Source: Sthenelais limicola (taxonomy: Eukaryota > Annelida > Polychaeta > Phyllodocida > Sigalionidae). Taken from it: a DNA stretch of 64,000 nucleotides. The first letter of the stretch is position 1, and every line of letters starts with the position of its first letter. The notes beneath the pieces were generated by a model that was not told where the DNA came from, did not search any database, and was given only the letters and a program-made list of their open reading frames with translations. A program made the translations under genes and the position numbers. Positions 1 to 11,549 of the stretch are shown in pieces. The stretch spans positions 111,848,582 through 111,912,581 of the forward strand of contig OW804097.1 in the NCBI GenBank assembly GCA_942159475.1. The letters are read 5' to 3'.

Positions 1-243
1 CCGTTTTAGGCTCCAAACCCTTATTTCATTAATATAGAGATTATAGCCAACCTCTCTTCTACTTGGTTCGGTTCTGGTTTTGAAACATACTTTTTTGTGT
101 GTTGCGTTGAGTCATTTCTGCTGACCCTAAATTTATATCGAAGAATGACCCTGTATTCTTCAATAGCCCCTCTAATGAGACCATCTCGCTATAAGACCAC
201 AAATCGTTCAGTCCCAAGTGGTCTCAATAGAGAGGTTCCACTG
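1..243 (-). mobile_element. Terminal part of a pogo/Tigger-like DNA transposon
   Basis: Read on the minus strand, the element begins at 243 with CAGTGGAACCTCTCTATTGA, next to a TA dinucleotide at 244-245 that fits the TA target site of Tc1/mariner and pogo elements. The text that follows (GAGACCACTTGGGACTG...) resembles pogo/Tigger-derived termini common in invertebrate genomes. The other end lies outside the window, and no transposase reading frame is visible. Confidence 0.5.
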
Positions 244-1407
244 TAATTAGAGCAGAGTCCCAAGCATACAGTAATTTATTCAAATTCGTGAAATTGTGAA
301 CTTTTAGCTGTGGTAGATGTAGGGCTTAGTTTGGATATAGCTTAGTACGTTTTGAGGTGCATATGATCGCCATAAATAAAATGGTAATCTATATTGGATA
401 CGGTGACATATATGTATACCAAGACATTATTGATATGATCGGCGATGAAAATATACAATGATTGATTCTGATTGATAATTGTTTTTTATTTGAATTTTTG
501 AGATTTTTAATAATTCAATTTGACCGTAACTCAAATTATATGTCAAATCTGTAAACAGACATATAGATCCCTGCTTCTAATGGGGTTAGGGATACATTCT
601 AAATGTCATTTGCCTACAAATACATTACATCTGCATACATTTAATCATTGGCCCAATATTTGTCAATGAAAATTTCAATATGGTGTAGAAGAATTCATTA
701 TTTGCAGTATTTGTTATGTAGCCTGTCACGAGCCTCTGATGACCAATTAAGTGCTCCCGTGCACACACTAGGCCGGGACAGCGCATGCAGTCATATGCAT
801 GCGCTGACTATGACAGGGTTTGGGGGCGGGGGGGGGGGGAGGAAAGCCAGTGCAGGCAATGAACGTAAACGTTACTCATTTATATAGTGAGTAAAGCCTA
901 GTACATAACAAATCTTTCTTGGCGGTATACTTCTAGATCCAGTCAACCGTAATATTTATAAGCTCATTACATATTGATTACATTCTGACTGTCGCCTTAA
1001 ATAATATGCATGAACCCGACTGAACAATAACAAAATCATTCTGGATGGTACTACAAACTTAAAGGCTTACATTCACAGACAAAAGTTGTTTTTCAAAGGT
1101 AATCTATCGTTGTTACCCCTTATATACGAATTAAAACACAGGTGTAAAGTTGCTGTCAAAGCAATCTCGAGCTTTATGAATTCTGGTGGAAATGTCAATT
1201 CCCTCTCCTGGAGAAAGGTAAGGGAAGAATTAAATGAAAAATCCGCATATTAAGTTCAGACATCGTTTAGCTGTGCTGAGCAGATCGCGTTCAAGCTGAA
1301 ACATTCGATTCCGGGGAATGTTAATGTGTATACTGCCCTACCCCTGACTGATGGATCTAAGGGAAATCTTAACCACTATCATGAGTCCAAGCAGCCTAAC
1401 GGTACAT
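244..1407. other. Intergenic DNA, no gene seen
   Basis: AT-rich sequence with a homopolymeric G run near 822-839. Short open frames here are not protein-like. I see no RNA gene and no recognisable transposon ends. Confidence 0.6.
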
Positions 1408-1643
1408 GGGTCAGATTTTCAGAAAATGTACAATTGGCAGCTCTACATATTTAGTAACTTCTACTAAATCCTGCTAAGAAAATGATACATTTTTGGTATA
1501 TCTGAGTATATTTGGTATCGCATTGATTTAAAGTATCAGTTCTGTTATGTTAAACATCATTTTGAACCTTATTTCTGTCTTAAATGTGGGTTATTTGAGA
1601 GGATTGGTGAAGGTGAATTGAACATTTTCTGAAAATCGGACCC
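1408..1643 (+). mobile_element. M1 inverted-repeat element
   Basis: A 236-bp element beginning GGGTCAGATTTTCAGAAAAT and ending with the inverted counterpart TTTTCTGAAAATCGGACCC. It is flanked by ACAT on both sides, consistent with a 4-bp target duplication. No coding capacity. Confidence 0.85.
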
Positions 1644-1873
1644 ACATGCCTGTATTTACATTCTGACTTTATTTGTACATCTTCTCTCGAAGACCAACCT
1701 CATGAGTCATGTTGAATTTTCACTTATTGTCATTAACAATTTCTAAGATATTTACATTTTGTGTGTTCTAATTGCTTATAAAACAAAATGATTAATTTTA
1801 AATGACAAAGAGTCTTGGATTGTTGCTCTCACTGGAGCTGGTTAACGTTTCTTATTTTATGTCTTAGCACTGT

Positions 1874-1918
1874 ATGAGGGCAGGATTATTGCAATAAAAG
1901 TATTTGTAAAAACAAAAA
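1874..1918 (+). repeat. Retroposon-like 3' tail
   Basis: The pattern GGGCAGGAT..., then AATAAAAG, TTTGTAAAAAC and an A-rich run, recurs on the same strand near 11214-11258 and 12409-12447. It looks like a shared 3' end of a SINE or LINE family. The 5' extent is not clear. Confidence 0.4.
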
Positions 1919-2051
1919 AAATCACACAAAATCATTAAAATTAAAAAAAAAAAAATCTAGTTACCTGGCTAAGTATTGGCAATTAGTATCGTTGGTACCT
2001 TTTATGACTAAATTAAGTAGATATAATATAAGATAGATAAATTAAGTATAA

Positions 2052-2285
2052 GGGTCAGATTTTCAAAAAATGTACAATTGGCAGCTGTATACATTTAGTA
2101 AATTCTGCTAAATTAGGCTGAAGTTTGGTCAATATTAGGTAAATTCGAGTATATTCACATTGCATTTATTCTAGCAATCTGTTTGGTTATGTTGAACTGT
2201 ATTTTGAACTTTATTTCCCTCTGAAATTTGGGTTATTTGAGAGGATTGGTGAAGGGGAATTGTACATTTTCTGGCGATTTTACCC
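2052..2285 (+). mobile_element. M1 inverted-repeat element
   Basis: A 234-bp copy that starts GGGTCAGATTTTC and ends TTTCTGGCGATTTTACCC. The interior matches the other M1 copies, including the conserved GGGTTATTTGAGAGGATTGG block. Confidence 0.85.
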
Positions 2286-2360
2286 ATATCCGATACCAAT
2301 TAACCCAATCTTCTGTTCATGAACTTCCTGGGTGTTTGATTTTCGTATCAAGGGATTGCC

Positions 2361-2570
2361 TCATCGCATCAGATCTAAAATCGGATAGTAATGGTATGTC
2401 AGTGATTGGACGCCTACTGCGCTAATGGCTCTCCTGGCCCTGGAGTAGGCGTGCTAATGGAATTATAATGGCATTTTGCTGTTAATGGGATTATAATGGC
2501 ATTTTACTATTTATAGCTAGAGGCTTTCCCTCAGTTTGAAGGGATAGTCTCACTTTTGAGCCTAGAATGG
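2361..2570 (+). mobile_element. M2 element, subtype B
   Basis: Carries the M2 core ATTGGACGCCTACTGCGCTA, then TTATAATGGCATTTTGC, CTTTCCCTCAGTTTGAAGGG and the terminus GAGCCTAGAATG. The left terminus is eroded. Confidence 0.75.
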
Positions 2571-2764
2571 ATTGCCACTTTGAGTCATAATCAAACGTAT
2601 ATAAAGGCTATAAGGAGCGAGGGATCTATTTCGTTTAGTCATCATCAAATGGTGGTTTGGTGGTTTTTCGATAGTTCCTGTAGGCAGAGCTCCACCAGAC
2701 CACCTGCTTCGGCTAATATGTGATGTGTCACAGGGAAATGAGTCACAAGTCTCAAAATTGATAT

Positions 2765-3590
2765 CTTTCAAAGTGTTTTATTCACAAGATCTTTGTGTAG
2801 GAATTTTTTCATCTTTGGGGTATTTACAGCGTATGGTCGTATGAATACGTTTCTCCTAATCCCAAGCCAGTATGTTAAATATATCCATGCATTTCCAATA
2901 TCACCCTATGATATGCTCTAGAGTATATTTAGCTACTTTACTGAGTAATTGTCCACCCACAAACCTTTTTTTTTTAAAATAAAAGTATCAAACTTAGAAT
3001 ATTGAAACACTAGAATATTTGTTATCAAAACATCATATTTGAAAAAAATGAGATTAAGTGGGTTCCAACTATGTTAACGTTTAGAAAATCTAAGAAGTAT
3101 TTCTATATCTTAAGTTTGATTAATTGATTTTTGAAAAAAAAGTGTGCAATATTTCTGGATGTACAAATATCTGGGAATTGTTCTCTGAATAAATCCCGGT
3201 CATTGTGTTGGGAGACTGGGTTTCTCCTACGTCATATATCAACGTCTTTACCAAGGAACATTCATTGGACTTGTCGTCAGACTCTCGTCAGAGATAATTG
3301 ACACTTCTCCCGACCTTTACTGAATATATATAAAATGAAAATCATTTATCCTTACTAAGAAATAAAACATTTACATAGATTCTCAGTCTTCCGTCTGAAA
3401 ATGACTAGTAATTAAAGTAGCTAAATATACTCCATAGAATGACCTTAGAAATGCCAGAATATATTAAATACACTGAAATTTGGTATAGTACATGTATTCA
3501 TAAATATTATGTCTGAAAGCGCTAGATGTCACCAAAAATGAGAACATTTCTACTGAGATATCTTGTGAATGAAACTCTTTGTAAAACGCA
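2765..3590. mobile_element. M5 inverted-repeat element
   Basis: The left end (AAGTGTTTTATTCACAAGATC) is mirrored at the right end (GATATCTTGTGAATGAAACTC). Near both ends there are inverted copies of a block ending TATATTTAGCTACTTTA. Related sequence occurs at 42205-42720 and 63740-63960. No coding frame. Confidence 0.6.
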
Positions 3591-3868
3591 AACAAATAGG
3601 ACATGCATGGAGGTGCATCTTAAGCCACCTCCCCTCTGACTCCTTTTTTTCCTTTTTCTTTTTTTTAAAAATTCAGGTTCTAACCAAATCAATAGGCCAG
3701 TGAACCATGTAGGGAGACCCTCGCCACCGCTCTCGGATCAATGAATATTTGATCGCTAAGATGCCCATCCCCTGATGAAACCAAGCCATAGGCCTACCCT
3801 GTATGTGTTTACTAAGGGAACAACTAACAACTATATATGCATAATTGAAGAAATGGGAAACCTATTTA

Positions 3869-4108
3869 GGTGAAGTCACCAGAAAATGCACAATTTACTT
3901 TCCCCAATCCTCTCAAACAATCCAAATCTCAGACGAAAATAAAGTTCAAAAGACTCTTCAACCCAACCAAACAGATTGCTAGAATCACTGCAATGCCAAA
4001 TATACTAGAATTTACCTAGTAAATAGTATTGACCAAATTGCAGCCTAATTTAGCAGAATTTTCTAAATGTATACAGCTGCCAATTGTGCATTTTCTCAAA
4101 ACACGACC
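3869..4108 (-). mobile_element. M1 inverted-repeat element, reverse orientation
   Basis: A 240-bp copy starting GGTGAAGTCACCAGAAAATG and ending TTTCTCAAAACACGACC. The interior CCAATCCTCTCAAACAATCC is the reverse of the block seen in plus-oriented copies. Termini are more diverged than in most copies. Confidence 0.8.
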
Positions 4109-4132
4109 TATATGGATTAATAAGAAATGGCA

Positions 4133-4340
4133 CACTCTAGGTCCAAACCTTCAGATCAGATAAGAATGGTATGTCAGCCTTCTTTCTTAATCGGTCTCCC
4201 CGCCTAAGACTTTTTAGGCGTTTTAATGGGAATATAATGACATTTTGCGGTCTTAATGGAATTATAATGGCACTTTGCGGTTTGAGGCAAGAGGCTTTCC
4301 CTTCATTTGAAGGGACTCTCCCATCTTTGGGCCTAGACTG
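4133..4340 (+). mobile_element. M2 element, subtype A
   Basis: Complete 208-bp copy. It begins CACTCTAGGTCCAAAC and ends TTTGGGCCTAGACTG, imperfect inverted termini. It contains ATAATGACATTTTGCGG and ATAATGGCACTTTGCGG in tandem, typical of the subtype. Confidence 0.85.
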
Positions 4341-4616
4341 GGTAAGCGTGGGTCTATTGAAACGAAAGCATGTTTTCTTCCAAGGTCTTGGGTGCATAAC
4401 GAACGTAGATCATATAAGTTCAACGACTCTATATTTGCACCACTGTTTAAAAACAAACAGTAATAGTCATTTTGGCATGGAACCAGACTTGTTTTGTGAA
4501 CCTATCTAGGTAGGTTCGTAGATTGTATTCAACTACATTATAAACACATGGTAATATCATTCTTTCTCAGTCAAATTTTAAAAAAACAATTAAAATCATA
4601 ATAATGTATAAATTTC

Positions 4617-4770
4617 TCCTCCAAACTGAGAGAAAGCCTCTCGCTTCAAACGGCAAAATATTATTAGAATCCCATTAATTAGGGCGCCTACTCCTAGGGT
4701 TGGGGAAGTCATTAGCGCAGTAGGCGTCCAATCACTGACATGCAATTATTATCCGATCTTAGAGGTTGTG
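4617..4770 (-). mobile_element. M2 element, subtype B, truncated
   Basis: Holds CCAAACTGAGAGAAAGCCTC, the core GCGCAGTAGGCGTCCAATCA and part of the far end. The two terminal CAGTCTAGG repeats are missing. Confidence 0.7.
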
Positions 4771-5239
4771 TGGCTAGATTGAACATCTTGTACAGAGCCA
4801 TGTATACTGACAAAAACCTGTTATGTATTATTCAGTCAATTTTACCATACGATACTGTTATGGCATTTTCATCATGTATACACGTTTCTATAAATATTAT
4901 ATATGACGACAATTTGATGATGGCATAAGTACATAATGACATCCTACCTGTGTTTAACTGGTTTATCTCCTTATAACGTACACTATTCCTAGATATTTTC
5001 ATAAACCATCCACATTGGTGTCAGTAGCCGGTTCTTGCTCGCTCCTATCCAGGGATTGAAAAGGTTCAGGTAGGCTACATAATGTTATTTGGTTGTGGGT
5101 TGTTTGCAGAGTTATATCGATTAAGAACCCGAGTGAATTATACATGCACGTAGCATACGAGCTGGGTGTAGCTAGCTAGGGTGGGTGTGCGGTCTGCGTA
5201 GAACCCATTGATCCAATTGGCCTTAGGTGCAATATGAAT

Positions 5240-5565
5240 CAAATCGTCAGAAAATGCACAATTGCCATTACATCCACCAATCCCCTCAAATAACCCGAAT
5301 TCAGACCGAAATGGGGCTCAGATTACTGTTCAACATAACCAAAATGATACTTTGAATTAACGCAATACCAAATGTAGTTAGAAATAGCTAGTATTTATAA
5401 TTTTGCTGCCTAAATATTTTGGCTAAAATTGAACAACTGGATTCATATTCAGATGTATGGCTCCTATTTGTAAAACACCCTTAGATACAAATAAATAATG
5501 TTTTGAATTGAAATTGAATTGAATGTGTATATTTGCCCATTGTACATTTTATGACGACCTGACCC
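5240..5565 (-). mobile_element. M1 element with internal insertion
   Basis: Starts near CGTCAGAAAATGCACAATTG and ends ACATTTTATGACGACCTGACCC. It is about 90 bp longer than other M1 copies because of an AT-rich segment near 5435-5530, so it is probably interrupted. Confidence 0.6.
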
Positions 5566-5641
5566 TTATATGGAAAAGTATATTTATTTTAACTCTAAAT
5601 ACATTTTAGATAAGCACCTGCAGATTGGAAGCGGTTACAAT

Positions 5642-5675
5642 GCTCCCCCCCTCTCTCCGCCCCCCCCCCCCCTTG
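5642..5675. repeat. C-rich tract
   Basis: Runs of C interrupted by T, including an uninterrupted C run of about 14 bases near 5660-5673. Confidence 0.9.
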
Positions 5676-5743
5676 CAAAACATGTAAATCATGTATGTAT
5701 AAATAAACTGTATAGTATAAGAAATACCACCTTCTATTTAGGG

Positions 5744-5865
5744 ATTATACCACGATGGTTATGGCATGAGATTGGTGTACGATTCCATATACCCCACGAG
5801 GCCGTAGGCCGAGTGGGTATATGGAATCGAACACCAATCGAATGCCATAACCAGAGTGGTATAAT
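5744..5865. repeat. 122-bp near-perfect palindrome (hairpin)
   Basis: Two arms of about 58 bp run from ATTATACCAC on the left to GTGGTATAAT on the right and meet at GAGGCCGTAGGCCGAG, leaving a loop of about 4 bases. The arms share GGTTATGGCAT and GATTCCATATACCC with few mismatches. A related fragment (ATATACCATG...CGTGGTATAT) lies near 7450-7485. This is probably a small hairpin transposon or the end of a larger element. Confidence 0.85.
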
Positions 5866-8442
5866 AACTTTAGTCCGTGATGGGTCAGATAAAATACAAA
5901 TAGAGAACATTACAAAACCATTATATTAGCAAAAAACAACAAGTCATTATTTTACTAACCTTTCTGCATTCGGTTCGATTCTGCGTTTCGGAAATTAGAT
6001 TGCAGGAATGGGTCCAGTTTTGCAGCGGCACTCTCGCTAGACAGCCGGCAGTTGTAGCCAGAGTGACTTTCGGCATGACCCATATAACAACGTAGTGCAC
6101 TTTCAGTAGCAGTAAACAGCCTGTTCAGCGCACATATGCTTCCCTTCGAAAGTGCCCACGCCGATCGCTTATAGCATAAAAAATAGACAATAGAAAGATC
6201 GCCGATCGCTTATAACATGAAAAATATACAATATAAAGGACGGACATGTATGGCTTGTGAAATCGCCACTAAACTAAAACTTCGTTATCGGGGGGTAGAA
6301 CTATATTCAAATCATTTCTAGCAATTCAGAATTTTCATTTATTTCTTTTTTAAATCGCTTGACACCGTAAAATATCCGAATCGATCAAGGTCAAGGTCGC
6401 CATAAGCTTGCCGCGTTAGTCGGAAACCGTATGATAATGCGACGGCTGGCCGAATGAACTACAGCTATAACAGCCAATCAGAGGTGCGTATTTACTGTAG
6501 TCACGTTCAGCCAGCCGGCGCGTTATTATAAGGTTCCGCTTCTTGCTGAGCGTGCGCCCGTTCAGAGTTCAAGGTCGGTTTGGGGACTTTCGAATGAAAT
6601 CCTCCGTGCGCTATATAGACTACAGTACACAATGCAACGCCAAGTGAACCGTGCACAGAGTAAGCTATGCCGAAAGTTCTCCACAGTGCTTCCGGTTTCT
6701 TGCTCAAACGTCAACACATGTGTGATCCTTCACGCTTACCGAAGGGGGAAAATGGCTTTTTACATCCTTTATACGTTTGTCATTTGATTAATCTTCGTCG
6801 ACGACCAAGAATAGAACATGGAGATTCTACTATGGGAATATTTATGTGTGGAACACTAAAAAATACCTTGAATTGTCCATTTTAATGGCAAAACATGTGA
6901 CTCTTCTGCAAGCAAGATGGCGGCCGCCCTTCCGTAGCGGTCTCGAAGGAAATATGAACGTTTTAACTTTGACTGGATTATCATAGGAAGTGATATAACG
7001 CAAAGGCTATTATGCCTGGAACATTGTGGACTTTTGGATTATGTTACCTGGGTATTTGGGACTCCTAGGACTATACTATAGCCTCAGAGACAGAGGTAAG
7101 TCATGTTTCTACGAACGGTTGAACGGATGGGGCTCGCCTCGATCTTCTGTTTGTCTGCTTGTTTCAATATTAACCTGGGCAGCAAATGGAATATTGAGTC
7201 ATGGTCTTAGTCTAAACTTCAAATTCTTTTAATATATGGTTGCTAAGAATGTTTTATTTGTTCATGTCAAATTTTATCACAGATTTAGAAAAAAAATGGC
7301 CGCCTTTGACAGTCGGTAATACAGGGAAAGAGAGCCGTGGTGGGGGTGGGGGTGTTTGAGTGTGGACCAATGGGAAACGAAAAAACCCAAATATACCACG
7401 GCAAAAGGGGGGGCTCAGGATTATAACCAATCACCAGCCAGAAAGTCCCAATATACCATGATGACGCCGTGGTATATGGCCTCATAATGCACGGTGAATA
7501 TAGCCAAAATCTGATCCAAAATGGACTAAAGGATGGTAATAGTATATTGTAACGATAAAATGTTTGTAAATATTTATCCCGTAAATTTATTGAATGGGTG
7601 TATAAGTGGTTTCATCCATCTCACCTCGTTTATAAAGAATTGTATATAGTATAGACAGGTACCCTTTTTTCACTACATTATTTCTATTTTTCATATCTCA
7701 TCTCTTCATTCTCTTTCATATAATCAAACACGTTTCTTATTTTTCTTTAGTAATTCTATATTGGTTGTATAAGATCTAGAAAGTTTGCATACACGAAAGG
7801 ATGTACAGATAAATGACAAAATAACTGAATATTAAAATTATATTGGGTAAAATACCTGGATGTGCCAGAGCGAGTAGTATATATATATATAGCAGGGCGC
7901 TACGAAAATCACCCCTGGGGGGAGAGTGTTAATAATTGTTATTAAAGCCTGAATAAAATATGTTTCATGTTGCTTGACATGTGCTCAGTGAGAATTTTGA
8001 TTTCCAAACCACCATCAATTAATACAGGTCTGTGTTTGATGATTTATTTCAATGGAAAATGTAAGACCTCTTTGTAATAAAGGTTATTGGTAGTTGATGT
8101 TTATGAAGCTTATAGATGATGAATAATCAGAACTGATAACAATGTTATCTATACGGTACATATTTAATAGCACATAATCATATCTTCTTTTTATTTTTAT
8201 ATTTTGAGGTTTATCTTTATCTAAAAGACAAAAAGGTGAAATGATGTTTCTTATTAGTGAAAATAAATGGATATGGCTTCGCCGATCGAAATGAAACTGA
8301 TAAATTTGATTTCCAAAGTAAAACTATAGTGCATGTTTACGGCAGCGATCGAGCCCCCATCCCCCCCGCCCACCCACCAGGCCCCCTTGCAAGTCAGCAA
8401 CAGCAAATTCTTCTTTATACCATTAGTAAGAACGCATTATAT
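5866..8442. other. Intergenic DNA, no gene seen
   Basis: Moderately AT-rich. It contains a partial relative of the 5744 hairpin (7450-7485) and a short TA run near 7878-7894. I find no convincing coding exon, RNA gene or complete transposon. Confidence 0.5.
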
Positions 8443-8677
8443 GGGTCAGATTTCCAGAAAGTGCACAATCCACAGTTCTACACGTCTATCAAATTCGGCT
8501 AAATTAGAGTGAAAAGAGATAAATACTAGGTATATCTGGGTGTATTCTACATTGCATCCATTCAATAAAGCTATCTGGCTATGTTGAACTGTATTTTGAA
8601 CCTGATTTTTGTCTTAAATTTGGATTATTTGAGGGGATTGGTGAAGGCCAATTGTGCATTTTCTGGCGATTTGACCC
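8443..8677 (+). mobile_element. M1 inverted-repeat element
   Basis: A 235-bp copy starting GGGTCAGATTTCCAGAAA and ending TTTCTGGCGATTTGACCC, with ATAT and ATAC as flanks. Confidence 0.85.
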
Positions 8678-9320
8678 ATACAGGTGTGTGTTCATTTTCG
8701 ACCCTTATATAATAACTGACCGCTGACTAAGATTGCTGCCAGAGGTCACATGGGTTCTGGTGTTTAATGGCCTTTTGTTGAGGTTTCCTGCTTTTGAAGC
8801 AACATGCACACCAACATACACATCCACACAACACAGCATATCAAAGGGGGTTACTACCAAATGAAAAGTATTATACACAAAATAATTAAGTTGAAATTAG
8901 GATAGATGCTTTAGTTTTGTAGTACTTTGTGATGTGAGGAAAGGTAGACAGTTATTTAGAACTTTTAGAAAATTTCCGTGATGCATACAACTAAAAAAAG
9001 CTCTATGATCATTGATCACACCGAAAAACATGAAACCACCCAAACAATGAATTGCTTTAAACCGGAGACCACAACAATAACGTTCAGACCTGTTTTCTTT
9101 GTTCAAGGGCAGGGGAAGTGGGAGGTTCAATAATTAGGCAAATAAGAGTGTTACCCTCAATAACATGATCACCAGGAGTTATTTTATCTTGATTTTATTT
9201 GCAAGTTTGGTGTAGTCCTGAGATGTTTTAGTTCACGGTTGAACCTTCACCATATTCAATAATTATTAACAAATACTCATCATCATTATCAGGTTCTCAG
9301 TACAGATAAAGATTAAGGAG
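8678..9320. other. Region downstream of gene A, no other gene seen
   Basis: No protein-like frame. On the minus strand an AATAAA (TTTATT at 9194-9199 on the plus strand) is a possible, unproven polyadenylation signal for gene A. Confidence 0.35.
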
Positions 9321-9738
9321 CTTAAGAAACTGTTTTGTTACAGAGAGGTACTATAAATGTATTAATTAATCAATTACAGGTTATAAGGAAATGATTGTAT
9401 CAATAGTAACCATCAAACAGATTTACTATAAAATTAAAAATCTATTACCGGTTATAAGAAGTTCATATCTTTTGTAGGAACTGTCAAACTTTTTGTCTGT
9501 CACAAATCTATATTTATAAATAGAATCGTCCTCATCAATTTCACACTTAAGATTAGTATGACCCAAATGTCTTCCAAGTGTCATGGAATTATTAAGAATT
9601 GATGTGGTTTCTGGTTGAGCTTATGTTTCACCAACCTGTAAAAGTGCTTCTAGCAAGTGAGAGAAAGTGCATATATGTAGTGTTTACATAGTGCAAAATC
9701 CTTTTACTGGGCAGTCCTTTGGATAACTATCCACACCT

Positions 9739-9946
9739 TCAGTGTCTCCTTGTTGGCAGAACTCCAATTTGGTTAGAGGTGGAGCTATTTGGCATCAGAG
9801 TCACTTGGTGGTCTAATTCAATATATTGTATTGAGAAGAAAATGATGAATGCCACAACCAATAAGACCATTAGTGACAATGTGATTGAGACACCAAGACT
9901 GTTTTTCAAAATACTCCATATGAGGTACCTTGTTGACACATTTCCT
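9739..9946 (-). CDS. Gene A, last exon: transmembrane helix and short tail
   Basis: Final coding exon of a RING-linker-TM gene. The acceptor is TTTTCAG|AGGAAATGTG at 9946, and the stop is TGA at 9739-9741. It joins in phase to the preceding exon (AG|A makes Arg) and reads GNVSTRYLIWSILKNSLGV, then one strongly hydrophobic stretch of about 23 residues (SLMVLLVVAFIIFFS), then about 29 mostly polar residues. With a RING at the N-terminus and no signal peptide, this predicts a tail-anchored protein with its catalytic part in the cytosol. The paralogous exon is 22255-22408. The target membrane is unknown. Confidence 0.75.
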
Positions 9947-10117
9947 CTGAAAATTGTACAGCAAAATGATTATTCATAAGCAAAATATTGTCATTGTTGG
10001 AAATACATGTGGCATAAATCAGACAAAAGAAGTCTTTCAAAATGTTGAGCTAGTGTTATTTACCAAGAATGTATGGGCTATGCAAACTGAGAAACCATAT
10101 ATCAAAGCTGACTATAC

Positions 10118-10619
10118 CTGTCTCTCACAGTACCATGAACACTATCCTCTCCCTCAATGATTCCAGGTGTATGTGTATGGTCACTCTCATTTAGAACAAC
10201 CACCACAGAGTTGCTAGAGATAACACTCCTGGTGTCATCATCAGCATCTAATTGTAGCTGTTCAGGCAGTAACCCTTGGTTGTTGGTTGAGGGTTCAGCA
10301 GTGGCCACAAGTATAAGCCTTGCATATCTGTTATTACTTTTATTGGCGGGACTGGTAACATGAGGATTATTGCCATTGTTACCATTGTTTGCATTAGTAG
10401 CCATGGTGGCATTATTGTCATTGTTGGCAGCACAGCCAATAGGAGGACTGGATTGAGGTTGGTTGATGGGGGTGAGGGGGATGATGGGGTTGAGAGGGGT
10501 GGGCAGCCTTAAGGGAACTGAGTGGCCAGAAGGGCCTGAGGGGACTGAGTGGCTAGAAGGGCCTAAATGGCCGGGAGGGCTTTGAGAACTGGACTGAGGT
10601 TGGCTAAGGGGCCTAATGG
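10118..10619 (-). CDS. Gene A, Pro/Ser- and Asn-rich linker exon (5' limit uncertain)
   Basis: Linker exon of gene A. It is open from about 10619 and ends at the donor ACAG|GTATAG at 10118, in phase with the transmembrane exon. The start is Ser/Pro/Gln-rich (QPQSSSQSPPGHLGPSSHS), then LPTPLNPIIPLTPINQPQ, an Asn-rich stretch and the conserved tail DSHT-like...GEDSVHGTVR. It aligns with the last third of gene B exon 3, but almost all of the long tandem repeats are absent. An AG at 10620-10621 would be the natural acceptor, but splicing it directly to the RING exon puts TAG in frame. Internal AGs (for example after GGCCCTTCTAG) keep the phase. The gene may be decaying or may use an exon I did not find. 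Confidence 0.6.
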
Positions 10620-10719
10620 CTTATGTAAAAGATGAAGAGGAACTAAAGAGAAATTCAAAGAGGAAGAGGAATCAAAGAGATATCAAAGTGGAATTCCAAA
10701 AGCTAGAAACGAAGGTGTA

Positions 10720-10800
10720 CAGTGAAACCTCGTTTTCTATTCACACATGGGAACCCAGATCCCGCCTGAGGTTTGGCTGATATGGATTACATGGATTATA
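10720..10800 (+). mobile_element. pogo-like terminus fragment
   Basis: Begins CAGTGAAACCTCGTTTTCTA preceded by TA, the typical start of pogo/Tigger-derived repeats. No matching right end was seen nearby. It lies in the presumed first intron of gene A. Confidence 0.35.
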
Positions 10801-11213
10801 TAACCCAACCCCATTCTATGGTTGATTAAGGGTGTATTTGATCTAGTAATAGGGGGTTGATATCAACAGTGATCCTTAAAAAGGAAGTATATTTCAAAAT
10901 TAGTAGGCCTTTGCCTTACAGGTTTTTTTGGTTTTATTTTTTCTTAATTTATGACAAATTGCTACCTGTCAATACCATTTGTGACAAGAGTAATATGATA
11001 TGGTCCAATATTACGTTTCTTAGTGCATAAGTACAGTGTTTTTATGACGCTGACTAAGAAAAATGTGAAAATAATACTGGGGTATTACCACTTATCTTCT
11101 TTCAGTGAATTTACACAGACAATATGTGAACAAATGTTTACTGATGATTGTTTACCCATGAGCTCAATGTAAAAGTTTGAAAAGTGTCACAGTCTAGTAA
11201 GAACGTGATGCCC

Positions 11214-11258
11214 AGATGGCAGGTGTTTTTGAATAAAGGATTTGTAAAAAAAACCCAA
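11214..11258 (+). repeat. Retroposon-like 3' tail inside gene A intron
   Basis: GATGGCAGG, then GAATAAAGGATTTGTAAAAAA and an A run. It resembles 1874-1918 and 12409-12447 and lies antisense to gene A, just past the RING exon donor. Confidence 0.4.
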
Positions 11259-11325
11259 AACCATGTATATGTTATAAAATCTCCATCTCGAATTGTGGCC
11301 AACCTCCTTAAATACAGTCACATAC

Positions 11326-11549
11326 CTTGTCACAATATTTATGATGCTCCCAATAGCTCTACTCTTAGGATAAGTCTCTGCTGTATGTCTTTGTAATTCC
11401 CTTTTGCATATAGGACATGTTGGGTTTGATGCGATTACATCTGATAAACACTCCAGACACAGTGTATGTCCACATGGAAGACATTGTGGGTCTTCAAATC
11501 CGTCAATACATGCTGCACAAGTAACATACTCCTCCAATTCATCACCCAT
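11326..11549 (-). CDS. Gene A, first exon: RING-finger (C3HC4) E3 ligase domain
   Basis: Starts ATG at 11549 (MGDELEEYV) and ends at the donor ACAAG|GTATGTGA at 11326. It is 224 nt, exactly the length of the gene B first exon. It encodes a classical C3HC4 RING: CAAC pair, CGH, CLEC and a final CPIC after TCP spacing (about residues 11-49), with the TRIM/RNF-like signature LPCGHTLCLECL. RINGs of this type bind two zinc ions and recruit E2 enzymes. The substrate is unknown. The frame leaves two bases (AG) for the next codon, matching the phase of the later exons. It is duplicated in gene B, where the whole gene can be assembled. Gene A may not be fully functional because its middle region is eroded. 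Confidence 0.85.

Noticed and set aside
822..839. G run as a functional quadruplex
   Set aside because: A single homopolymer with no associated gene; no evidence beyond composition.
4171..4509. 112-codon plus-strand frame
   Set aside because: It lies mostly over an M2 element, and the same pseudo-protein recurs in other M2 copies (54667, 34809, 35681).
5971..5990. GGTTCGATTCTGCG as a possible tRNA T-arm
   Set aside because: No acceptor stem, D-arm or anticodon arm fits around it.
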